Program-made: the position numbers and the translations under genes
Notes under the pieces: model-generated
Databases searched by the model: none
Seen by the model: only the letters and a program-made list of their open reading frames with translations
What the model was told of the DNA's origin: nothing
Source: Nitrospirota bacterium
GTDB lineage: Bacteria > Nitrospinota > Nitrospinia > Nitrospinales > VA-1
Reading direction: 5' to 3'
Length of the DNA stretch: 5,602 nt
NCBI GenBank assembly: GCA_003235465.1
Contig: QJWD01000086.1
Coordinates: 1-5,602, forward strand
In this document: piece by piece, positions 1-5,602 of the stretch
Layout: every line of letters begins with the position of its first letter
How positions within the stretch are numbered: position 1 is the first letter of the stretch

Positions 1-98
1 TTTTTAAAAGCCCGGCCGCGAACCCTGTTTGCCACGGGCCCGCCGCGCCGCAACTTGGCGGACACCTTCTTGCGCGTGGACGTCTTTTTCTGCTTCAT
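1..98 (-). CDS. Partial ORF, very basic N-terminus of an unrecognised protein
   Basis: An ATG at 98-96 opens a minus-strand frame that stays open to the window edge, giving 32 codons of N-terminus. It begins MKQKKTSTRKKVSAKLRRGG and about 13 of the 32 residues are Lys or Arg. There is no signal peptide or membrane segment in the visible part. A weak AAGG lies 5 nt upstream of the ATG. The frame is also open upstream of the ATG as far as a stop near 159, but no better start codon is seen there. It is divergent from the lipoprotein gene, so the 99-222 gap could hold promoters for both. I do not recognise the family. A nucleic-acid-binding or ribosome-associated protein would fit the charge, but that is a guess. 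It could also be a spurious frame, since only its N-terminus is visible. Confidence 0.35.
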   Translation of the reverse strand, partial: MKQKKTSTRKKVSAKLRRGGPVANRVRGRAFK

Positions 99-124
99 GC
101 GAACCTTGCCGTCGAAGGCGCCGC

Positions 125-153
125 TTGCCGCGAGGCGCGGGCTCCTTTATAAT
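125..153 (+). promoter_or_regulatory. Sigma70-like promoter for the lipoprotein gene
   Basis: A perfect TATAAT (148-153) lies 17 bp downstream of TTGCCG (125-130), which matches four of six positions of the -35 consensus. The predicted transcript start is near 160, giving a leader of about 60 nt before the ATG at 223. The AT-rich -10 box stands out in very GC-rich surroundings. On the opposite strand the same bases read TATAAA (151-146), so a divergent minus-strand promoter could overlap it, but no good -35 box is placed for that one. Confidence 0.6.
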
Positions 154-211
154 TGCTGTCAAGTCCTCTGGGCCGCCGAATCCCCGCCCGGCCCAGGCCA
201 TCTTATCATAC

Positions 212-217
212 GAGGTG
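212..217 (+). promoter_or_regulatory. Ribosome binding site of the lipoprotein gene
   Basis: GAGGTG, followed by A, is a strong match to the anti-Shine-Dalgarno sequence and lies 5 nt before the ATG at 223. It decides the start: the frame is open further upstream (including an ATG at 55), but those positions precede the promoter and would put an improbable extension in front of the signal peptide. Confidence 0.7.
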
Positions 218-222
218 ATTCC

Positions 223-684
223 ATGACACGCGCCCCAAGCCCCCGCCGCCTGCCGCTCCTCCTCATGTTCGCCTTTGTGCTCGGCGGTTGCATGACCGGC
301 AGCCACGGCCAGAAAACCGAAACCCTGCAAAAAAGCCTGCGCGTGTTCAACCAGCAGTTCGAAAGCAAGATGACCGACAACATCCTGCCCCTGGTCCACA
401 AGGAAGCCCGCGAGGCCTTTGCGCTGGAGAGCCTGGAGTTCCGCGAACGGGTGACGTTCTACGAATCCACGCCCATTGATTTCCGCTATTACAAAGACGA
501 TCAGGAACTGAAAACCACCGCCGACGGCCCGGAGGAAGGCTACAACCGGGCCATCGCGAAAATCCGCTACCGCTTCGTGACCCTGCCCGGCAACCAGCTG
601 AGAACCCTCGTGCTGGATCAGGAGTGGGTCTACGAAGACGAAAACTGGTTCGTCAAGCCGCAGATCAAGCCGTTCCTGAACTGA
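223..684 (+). CDS. Small uncharacterised outer-membrane lipoprotein
   Basis: This 153-aa protein begins with a lipoprotein signal peptide: a basic start (RR at 8-9), a hydrophobic stretch (10-22) and the lipobox LGGC with the acylated cysteine at residue 23. Residue +2 is Met rather than Asp, so by the E. coli sorting rule the mature protein of about 131 residues should go to the outer membrane. The mature part starts with a predicted helical region (about 30-70, rich in Gln, Glu and Lys). It then alternates polar and hydrophobic residues in strand-like segments, ending with EWVYEDENWFVKP near the C-terminus. This order (helices, then a curved sheet ending in a W-x-x-x-x-x-W strand) resembles small NTF2-like lipoproteins, but that is a fold guess only. 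I recognise no catalytic motif. The gene has its own promoter and ribosome binding site, so it is probably independent of the nuo-sfsA transcript that converges on it. Confidence 0.85.
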   Translation: MTRAPSPRRLPLLLMFAFVLGGCMTGSHGQKTETLQKSLRVFNQQFESKMTDNILPLVHKEAREAFALESLEFRERVTFYESTPIDFRYYKDDQELKTTADGPEEGYNRAIAKIRYRFVTLPGNQLRTLVLDQEWVYEDENWFVKPQIKPFLN

Positions 685-687
685 CCG

Positions 688-1404
688 CTAGCCAGCCTCC
701 GTCACCACCTCGAGCGGGCGGCCAAGCGCCACCGCATTTTTTCCCACCTTGCAGTTGATGCCGTAAAGCAAAACCCCCGCCTCCCGGGCCTCTCTTAGAG
801 CCTGGCCGAAGGCCGGGTCCACGGCGTCGTTGGGCCGGATCTCGCGGGTGTCGGAACGTTGCGAAACGAACAGCACCGCGGCGCGCCCGCCGCCCTCGGC
901 AAGCGAGGCGAGTTCCTTCAGGTGCTTGACGCCGCGCGCTGTCGGCGCGTCGGGAAACCGCCCCACCACACCCTCGACGAAGCTCACCGACTTGACCTCC
1001 ACGAAGGTGCTTTCGCCGCCCGATTCGATGCGAAAATCGAGGCGGCTGACTCCCATTTTCACTTCGCTTTGATACCCCGTCACCGGCGCGAAAAACGGCA
1101 GGCTGCCTTCGGCCAGGGCGCGCTCCACCAGCACGTTGGCGAAACCCGGATACACAGACACCCAGATCGAACCGTGACGCACCAGCACGAGGCTGTAGTC
1201 GGTCTTGCGCTTGGGGCCGGGCCGGTGCACCAGGCGCACCTTGCGGCCCGGAATCATGAGACCGGGGAGGCGGCCGGGGTCCGGCACGTGCGCTTCGGTC
1301 TCCCGCCCGCCGATCAGCACGCGGGCAAGATAGCGGTTCGGGCGTTCGATGAATTCGCCGTCCACCACGTCGTCGCCGAGGCGAACGGGGGTGGGTGCGT
1401 TCAC
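688..1404 (-). CDS. sfsA: SfsA family protein (sugar fermentation stimulation protein A)
   Basis: This 238-aa protein matches the SfsA family along its length (E. coli SfsA has 234 aa). Family landmarks in order are FIERPNRY (18-25), HVPDPGRL (39-46), KRKTDYSLVLV (65-75), SEVKMG (113-118), RLDF (121-124), VEVKSV (135-140) and FPDAPTARGVKHLKEL (150-165). D123, E136 and K138 form the PD-(D/E)xK nuclease-like active-site pattern of the C-terminal domain; the N-terminal part corresponds to the OB-like domain. In E. coli, overproduced SfsA stimulates maltose metabolism and binds DNA; the true biochemical role is unsettled. The start is a GTG (1404-1402) just after the nuoM stop. No Shine-Dalgarno is visible, so translation probably depends on coupling to nuoM. 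GTG codons at residues 13 and 14 are alternative starts. It is the last gene of the apparent nuo transcript and converges on the lipoprotein gene. Confidence 0.95.
   Translation of the reverse strand: MNAPTPVRLGDDVVDGEFIERPNRYLARVLIGGRETEAHVPDPGRLPGLMIPGRKVRLVHRPGPKRKTDYSLVLVRHGSIWVSVYPGFANVLVERALAEGSLPFFAPVTGYQSEVKMGVSRLDFRIESGGESTFVEVKSVSFVEGVVGRFPDAPTARGVKHLKELASLAEGGGRAAVLFVSQRSDTREIRPNDAVDPAFGQALREAREAGVLLYGINCKVGKNAVALGRPLEVVTEAG
714..742 (+). terminator. Probable Rho-independent terminator of the lipoprotein gene
   Basis: Downstream of the plus-strand stop codon, GCGG (714-717) can pair with CCGC (732-735). GCG (718-720) can pair with CGC (727-729), leaving a two-base bulge (730-731) and a six-base loop. 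The hairpin is followed by A and six T residues (737-742). It lies wholly inside the 3' end of the convergent sfsA gene, so the transcripts would overlap by about 50 nt. The stem is modest and the T-run also encodes Gly-Lys-Asn of SfsA on the other strand, so chance is possible. Confidence 0.4.
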
Positions 1405-1414
1405 GGAAACGGGA

Positions 1415-2926
1415 TCAATGGTGGCCCGCGTCGTGGCCGGCGTCCAGGTTGACGGTCTTTTCGAGGGTCAGCAGACGGTCGACGGAGGGAGAAACCCGGT
1501 CGATGAAGGGTTTGGGGTACAGGCCGATGAAGACGATCAGCACGCAGGCGGGAAGCAGGAGGCCCATCTCGCCACGGTCGAGGTCGGCAAGCGGCGGATT
1601 GTCACTTTTTTCCTGCATCGCCCCCTGAAACATGAACAGCATGTAGACGGCGGCGAACACGATGGCGAGCCCGCCCGCCAGCACGAACAGCGTCGACATG
1701 TCCGCAAGCATGGACGATGTCCAGACGCCCATCAGGATGAGAAACTCGCCGACGAAACCGTTCAGCCCGGGAAGCCCCAGGGCGGCCAGGGCGATGAGCA
1801 TGAAGATGCCGTAGAGCACCGGCATCGCCGTGCCGAGGCCGCGGAAGTCGTTCAGGTTGCGCGTTCCCAGCCGCTTCTCCAGCATGCCGACGATGAGAAA
1901 CAGCGCCGAGGCGATGATGCCGTGGTTAATCATCTGCAGCACGCTGCCTTCGATGCCCTGGCCGTTGTGCGCGAAAATTCCCAGCACGATGAACCCGAGG
2001 TGGCTGATGCTCGAATAGGCCACGAGCGCCTTCAGGTCCCTCTGAGCCACGGCGATCCACGCGCCGTAGATGATGCCGCCGGCGGCCGCGCAGCCGATGG
2101 CGATGGCCAGGCTCTCCACCGCCTCGGGAAACAGCGGCAGGCAGAAGCGGATGAAACCGTAAGCCCCCGTCTTCGACATCGCACCGGTGAGCATCACCAG
2201 CGCCGGAATCGGGCAGGCGACGTAGGCGTGCGGCAGCCAGCTGTGAAACGGGAACACCGGCACCTTGATGGCGAAGGCGAGAAAGAAGCACACGAACATC
2301 CAAAGCTGCGACGCCGGGTCGATATGCGTGTGCACAAGGGTTTCGATATTGAACGTCAGCTCGTGCGTGGCCTCGTAATGCACCAGCGTGATGGCGACGA
2401 TGGCCACCAGCATCAGCAGGCTGCCCACCAGGGTGAAGATGACGAACTTGGTGGTCGCGTACACGCGCCGCCCCTCGCCCCAGATGCCGATGATGAAATA
2501 CGTCGGCACCAGCATGAGCTCCCAGAACACGTAGAACAGGATGGTGTCGAGGGCCACGAACACGCCCAGCGTGCCCGCCTCGAGCGCCAGCATCAGCGCG
2601 AGGAAATTGCGCAGGTTGTCCTTGCGGTCGAGGGAGAAGAAGATCGCGATGACGGAAAGGAACGCCGTCAGCACCAAAAGCAGGACGCTGATGCCGTCCA
2701 CCCCCACCTGGTAGCGGATGTTGAGGAGCTTCACCCACATCAGGGTTTCCGTGAACTGCATGCCCGCCTCCGCCTCCTTGAACCAGGCGAGGACGCCAAG
2801 CGAGATGAGAAAGCTGAGGCCCGAGGCCGCGAGAGCGACGGCGCGCGCCGTCGCCCGGTTCTCCTTGTCGATGAACAGGAGGCCGAGGGCGGCGATCAGG
2901 GGTATGAATACAATCAGCGACAGCAT
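1415..2926 (-). CDS. nuoM: NADH-quinone oxidoreductase subunit M (complex I membrane arm)
   Basis: NuoM is one of the three antiporter-like subunits that move protons in the membrane arm of complex I. This copy has 503 aa (E. coli 509) and is hydrophobic throughout, as expected for about 14 membrane helices. It has the channel residues: Glu136 in FWELMLVP (E. coli E144), Lys221 in AIKVPVFPFHSW (K234), Lys252 in MSKTGAYGF (K265) and Glu394 in FVGEFLIL (E407). The family segment DLKALVAYSSISHLG is at about 297-311. The loop after Trp230 reads LPHAYVACPIPA, where the family usually has LPDAH followed by APT; the Asp is His233 here. The C-terminus ends in DAGHDAGHH. The ATG start has GGAAGG six bases upstream (2938-2933) and follows the nuoL stop by 14 bp. 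sfsA follows after 10 bp; nuoN, the usual next gene, is absent. Confidence 0.97.
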   Translation of the reverse strand: MLSLIVFIPLIAALGLLFIDKENRATARAVALAASGLSFLISLGVLAWFKEAEAGMQFTETLMWVKLLNIRYQVGVDGISVLLLVLTAFLSVIAIFFSLDRKDNLRNFLALMLALEAGTLGVFVALDTILFYVFWELMLVPTYFIIGIWGEGRRVYATTKFVIFTLVGSLLMLVAIVAITLVHYEATHELTFNIETLVHTHIDPASQLWMFVCFFLAFAIKVPVFPFHSWLPHAYVACPIPALVMLTGAMSKTGAYGFIRFCLPLFPEAVESLAIAIGCAAAGGIIYGAWIAVAQRDLKALVAYSSISHLGFIVLGIFAHNGQGIEGSVLQMINHGIIASALFLIVGMLEKRLGTRNLNDFRGLGTAMPVLYGIFMLIALAALGLPGLNGFVGEFLILMGVWTSSMLADMSTLFVLAGGLAIVFAAVYMLFMFQGAMQEKSDNPPLADLDRGEMGLLLPACVLIVFIGLYPKPFIDRVSPSVDRLLTLEKTVNLDAGHDAGHH

Positions 2927-2940
2927 TTAACGCCTTCCGT

Positions 2941-4836
2941 TTACAGGAACACCACGAACATCAGAATGACCACCAACCCCGCGATCATGTTGATCGCGTA
3001 AGTGCGGACCTTGCCCGACTGCCACAGGCCGATGCCTCGGCTCACCCCGTGGACTTGCCTGCCCACCTCATCCACGGCAAAGTCCATCCCTTCCCGCTCG
3101 CCCTTTTCCTCGAGAAACCGGCCGATGGCCTTGACGGGGCGGACGATCAGGAAATCGTAAATCTCATCCACGTAATATTTGTTGAACAGCAGGTCGTAAA
3201 TCGGCGCGAGCGCCTGCTTGGCGAATTCGAGGCGGTCCCGCCCGGTCATGTACAGCACGCCCGCAAGCGCGATGCCGATGAGCCCCGCCGACACCGCAAT
3301 GGTCTCCAGCAGTTCGTCCTCCGGGTGCGCGGGCGCCTGGCCGAGCACCGGCGCGAGAAAATCGTCCACCCAGTGCGCGAGCCCGCCGGCGAGCAGGGCC
3401 AGCCCGGCAAGCAGAACGAGCGGCGCGGTGAGTGCGAGCGGCCCCTCGTGCGGGTGCGCCTCCGGGCTTCGAAGGCTGCCGCTAAAGGTATAGAAATAGA
3501 CGCGGAAAATATAGAACGCCGTCATGCCGGCGGTGATGACGGCGATGCCCCAGAAAAAGAAATTGCCCATCTCACCATGCCACGAACTCAGGATGATGGC
3601 CTCCTTGCTGAAGAAGCCGCTGGTGAGCGGAAAACCCGCGAGCGCCAGCGCGCCGATCAGGAACGTGGCATGGGTGAGCGGCATCGAAGCCTTCAGCCCG
3701 CCCATGCGCCGGATATCCTGCTCGCCGTTCAGCGCGTGGATCACGCTGCCGGCGCTCAGGAACAGGAGCGCTTTGAAAAATGCGTGCGTCATCAGGTGGA
3801 ACATGCCGGCGTGCGTCATCAGGTGAAACATGCCGGCGGAGAACACGCCGATGCCGACGGCGAGGAACATGTAGCCGAGCTGGCTCATCGTCGAATACGC
3901 GATGACGCGCTTGATGTCGTACTGCACCATGCCCATGGAGCCGGCGAAGATGGCGGTGATCACGCCGACGGTGGCGATGAAATACATGGTGTAAGGCGCA
4001 AGCTCGTACAGCACATGGCAGCGCGCCACCAGGTAGACCCCGGCGGTGACCATTGTCGCGGCGTGAATGAGCGCGCTGACCGGGGTCGGGCCTTCCATGG
4101 CGTCGGGCAGCCAGGTGTGAAGCGGCAGCTGCGCCGACTTGGCGAACGCGCCGACGAGCAAAAGCAGCGTGATGAGGAGCGCCGCGTCGTCGTTCGGCCT
4201 CAGGTTGGCCTGGGCGGCGGCGAACACGTCGAGGTAATTGAGGGTGCCGAAATGATCAAAAATCACGAACGCCGCGACCACCATGCCCACATCGCCGATG
4301 ACGTTCATCACGAACGCCTTCCTCGCGGCCAGGACGGCGCTGGTTTTATCCCTCCAGAAGCCGATCAGGAGGTACGAGGCGAGGCCCACCAGCGCCCAGC
4401 CGACGATGAGGAAAAAGAAATCCGCCGCGGCGACGAGCACCAGCATCGAAAAAATGAACAGGTTGAGGTAGGCGAAGAAGCGCGGAAACTCCGCATCGCC
4501 TTCCATGTAACTGAGCGAATAGACGTGGATGAGAAAGCCGACGCCGGTGACGATCAGGAACATGAACACCGATAAGGGGTCGATGAGAATGGACAGGTTG
4601 AGGGTGAAGGTTTCCGAGGTCACCCAGGTGTAGAGGGTGAGCACGTGGCCGGCGCGCTCGGCCTCGTCCAGAAACTGCATCTGCACGAGGGCGTACAGCG
4701 TGAACAGAAACGCGCCCGCCACCGTGGCGCAGGCGATGAGGCCCGAGCGCCGGTGCGGCAGGCGGTTCCCCCACCAGCTAATGCCAATGAAGCCGGCAAG
4801 CGGCAGGAGCAGAATCAGCCAGGCGTATGCGAACAA
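2941..4836 (-). CDS. nuoL: NADH-quinone oxidoreductase subunit L, with an internal duplication
   Basis: NuoL is the distal antiporter-like proton-channel subunit of complex I. Its C-terminal lateral helix runs along the membrane arm and ends in an extra membrane helix (about 540-631 here). The length is 631 aa (E. coli 613). Recognisable segments are IDPLSV (85-90), NVIGDVG (178-184), FAKSAQLPLHTWLPDAMEGP (231-250), SALIHAATMVTAGVYL (254-269), DIKRVIAYSTMSQLGYM (307-323) and SGFFSKEA (406-413). Channel residues present by position are Asp182, Lys233, His258, Lys309, Lys355 and Lys411. Two features are odd. The TM5 motif reads GWALVGL, so Ala148 replaces the usual Glu (E144 in E. coli). Residues 334-342 and 343-351 are an exact tandem repeat AGMFHLMTH, where the family has one copy. 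The start is a TTG: AAGGGG lies 7 nt upstream, overlapping the nuoK stop, and no ATG lies near the N-terminal membrane helix. It is 4 bp from nuoK. Confidence 0.97.
   Translation of the reverse strand: MFAYAWLILLLPLAGFIGISWWGNRLPHRRSGLIACATVAGAFLFTLYALVQMQFLDEAERAGHVLTLYTWVTSETFTLNLSILIDPLSVFMFLIVTGVGFLIHVYSLSYMEGDAEFPRFFAYLNLFIFSMLVLVAAADFFFLIVGWALVGLASYLLIGFWRDKTSAVLAARKAFVMNVIGDVGMVVAAFVIFDHFGTLNYLDVFAAAQANLRPNDDAALLITLLLLVGAFAKSAQLPLHTWLPDAMEGPTPVSALIHAATMVTAGVYLVARCHVLYELAPYTMYFIATVGVITAIFAGSMGMVQYDIKRVIAYSTMSQLGYMFLAVGIGVFSAGMFHLMTHAGMFHLMTHAFFKALLFLSAGSVIHALNGEQDIRRMGGLKASMPLTHATFLIGALALAGFPLTSGFFSKEAIILSSWHGEMGNFFFWGIAVITAGMTAFYIFRVYFYTFSGSLRSPEAHPHEGPLALTAPLVLLAGLALLAGGLAHWVDDFLAPVLGQAPAHPEDELLETIAVSAGLIGIALAGVLYMTGRDRLEFAKQALAPIYDLLFNKYYVDEIYDFLIVRPVKAIGRFLEEKGEREGMDFAVDEVGRQVHGVSRGIGLWQSGKVRTYAINMIAGLVVILMFVVFL
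3784..3837 (-). repeat. 27-bp in-frame tandem duplication inside nuoL
   Basis: Two adjacent 27-base units, 3784-3810 and 3811-3837, are identical at 26 of 27 positions. The single difference (3799 against 3826) is a synonymous TTC/TTT Phe codon. Each unit encodes AGMFHLMTH. Homologous NuoL proteins have one such segment directly before AFFKALLF, so this is a recent duplication in the gene and not a family feature. Confidence 0.93.
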
Positions 4837-4840
4837 CGGT

Positions 4841-5140
4841 TCACCCCTTCAAGACGTTGATATGGTCCACATTCAGATCGTGCCGGGTCCTGAAAATCGT
4901 CAGGATGATGGCGAGCCCCACCACCACCTCCGCCGCGGCCACCGCCATGATCATCAAGGCGAAGATCTGCCCGTCCATCGAGTTCAGGATATTCGAGTAG
5001 CCGATGAGCAGGAAGTTGACGGAATTCAGCATCAGCTCCACGCACATGAACATGATGAGCGGGTTCTTGCGTATCATGAATCCCAGCGCGCCGATACAGA
5101 AGATCGTCGCGCTGACAATGAGAACAAATTGGGGACCCAT
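4841..5140 (-). CDS. nuoK: NADH-quinone oxidoreductase subunit K
   Basis: NuoK is a small membrane-arm subunit of complex I with three membrane helices and two buried glutamates needed for coupled proton transfer. Counting from the ATG at 5140 the protein has 99 aa (E. coli 100). Glu35 in MCVELMLN and Glu71 in AAAEVVVGLA correspond to E. coli E36 and E72. RKNPLIMFM (24-32) and the C-terminal DLNVDHINVLKG are typical of the family. Two starts are possible: a GTG at 5146, which overlaps the nuoJ stop as GTGA, or this ATG two codons later. The ATG is preferred because GAGG lies 5 nt upstream (5149-5146) within a longer anti-Shine-Dalgarno match, whereas the GTG has only AAGGG at a short 4-nt spacing. 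The gene follows nuoJ directly and its stop overlaps the nuoL ribosome binding site, so the three are probably translationally coupled. Confidence 0.95.
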   Translation of the reverse strand: MGPQFVLIVSATIFCIGALGFMIRKNPLIMFMCVELMLNSVNFLLIGYSNILNSMDGQIFALMIMAVAAAEVVVGLAIILTIFRTRHDLNVDHINVLKG

Positions 5141-5142
5141 GG

Positions 5143-5149
5143 TCACCTC
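5143..5149 (-). promoter_or_regulatory. Ribosome binding site that selects the nuoK ATG
   Basis: GAGGTGA on the minus strand overlaps the nuoJ stop codon (TGA, 5145-5143) and is placed correctly for the ATG at 5140. It is the main reason for preferring that start over the GTG at 5146. Confidence 0.55.
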
Positions 5150-5602
5150 ACCCTTCGTTTGATCGTCGTGCTCGGGAATTTGGCCAGGCAGATGATGCCC
5201 ACCGCCGCCACCAGAAGCAGCGCCGAGGCCAGCTCGAACGGCACCAGGTGGTGGGAAAACAGTTCGAGCCCCACCACCTTGGCGCTGCCCACCTCGGCGA
5301 TGACCTTGGCGTCCACCGCGCCGCGCAGGGGCTGCGTGGGGCCGACGGTGGCCGTGAGCAACAGCTCGCCGAACAGGGTGCCGGCGAAACTGAGCGCCAT
5401 GAAGCGTTCGAACGTCGCCTCCTGGATTTCCTTCTTTCCACCCAGCAAGGCGATAATAAACAGGAACAGGATCATCACCGCGCCGGCGTAGACGATGATC
5501 TGCACCGCGGCGACGAATTCGGCGTTATAGAGGAGGAACAACAGGGCAAGGCAGATCATGTGGCCGATGAGGTAAAGCGCGCAGTAAATCGGCGACGAGC
5601 AC
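5143..5602 (-). CDS. nuoJ: NADH-quinone oxidoreductase subunit J, 5' end outside window
   Basis: The frame enters at the window's right edge and ends with TGA at 5143, giving about 152 residues of a protein that has 184 aa in E. coli; roughly the first 30 are missing. The visible part begins in the family segment SPIYCALYLIGHM, then LLYNAEFVAAVQIIVYAGAV and MILFLFIIALLGG, the conserved NuoJ helix TM3 region with its Tyr-Ala-Gly motif. Two further membrane helices follow. The ATG at 5559 is internal and not the true start, because homologous sequence continues upstream of it. NuoJ packs against NuoK and NuoA at the junction between the quinone site and the proton channels. The C-terminus (KRRVR) is basic, and the stop codon overlaps the nuoK start region. 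Confidence 0.93.
   Translation of the reverse strand, partial: CSSPIYCALYLIGHMICLALLFLLYNAEFVAAVQIIVYAGAVMILFLFIIALLGGKKEIQEATFERFMALSFAGTLFGELLLTATVGPTQPLRGAVDAKVIAEVGSAKVVGLELFSHHLVPFELASALLLVAAVGIICLAKFPSTTIKRRVR

Noticed and set aside
5..44. A possible hairpin followed by TTTT on the minus strand near the left edge
   Set aside because: The stem is only GCCCG/CGGGC with a loop of about 20 nt, and the T-run is short and followed by A residues. It also lies inside an open frame.
157..162. A perfect TTGACA on the minus strand
   Set aside because: No -10 box lies at the required spacing (134-139 is GC-only), so it does not make a promoter with any visible partner.
55..222. An upstream ATG extension of the lipoprotein gene
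   Set aside because: It starts before the predicted promoter and would bury the signal peptide; GAGGTG sits at the right distance for the ATG at 223.
4..399. A minus-strand frame opposite the lipoprotein gene
   Set aside because: It overlaps a gene with a lipobox, promoter and ribosome binding site, and its product shows no family signal.
1349..3001. A long plus-strand open frame (550 codons) opposite nuoM
   Set aside because: It is antisense to a clear nuoM, its product is unusually rich in His, Arg, Glu and Asp, and it has no family features. Long antisense frames are expected in GC-rich genes.
3049..4575. A long plus-strand open frame (508 codons) opposite nuoL
   Set aside because: It is a charge-rich shadow of the nuoL codon pattern, with no ribosome binding site and no recognisable domain.

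Overview
This window comes from a GC-rich Gram-negative bacterium. The evidence is an Escherichia-type 14-subunit complex I gene set, an outer-membrane lipoprotein signal and strong Shine-Dalgarno sites. I cannot name the lineage with confidence; a proteobacterium or relative is plausible. Nearly all of the sequence is coding.

From right to left on the minus strand runs the distal part of a respiratory complex I (NADH:quinone oxidoreductase) operon: nuoJ (5' end cut by the window edge), nuoK, nuoL and nuoM, then sfsA 10 bp after nuoM. The genes overlap or lie 4-14 bp apart, and no terminator or promoter is visible between them, so they look like one transcript. These subunits form the proton-translocating membrane arm. 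The usual last gene, nuoN, is not here; sfsA sits where it would be expected. On the plus strand at the left end is a small uncharacterised lipoprotein gene with its own sigma70-like promoter and a clear ribosome binding site. It converges on sfsA with only 3 bp between the stop codons. Its likely terminator lies inside the 3' end of sfsA. At the extreme left, a very basic partial reading frame leaves the window on the minus strand, divergent from the lipoprotein gene.

The most unusual feature is nuoL. It carries an in-frame 27-bp tandem duplication that repeats the nine-residue segment AGMFHLMTH, including the two histidines that correspond to the proton-channel histidines of the family. It also has Ala where the normally conserved TM5 glutamate (GWE in E. 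coli NuoL) is expected. The rest of the protein is intact and keeps its other channel residues. Together with the absence of nuoN and a D-to-H change in a conserved NuoM loop, this makes the complex I membrane arm the part of the window most worth checking.

I saw no RNA genes, CRISPR arrays, insertion sequences or phage genes. The only non-coding stretch of note is 99-222 (promoter region).
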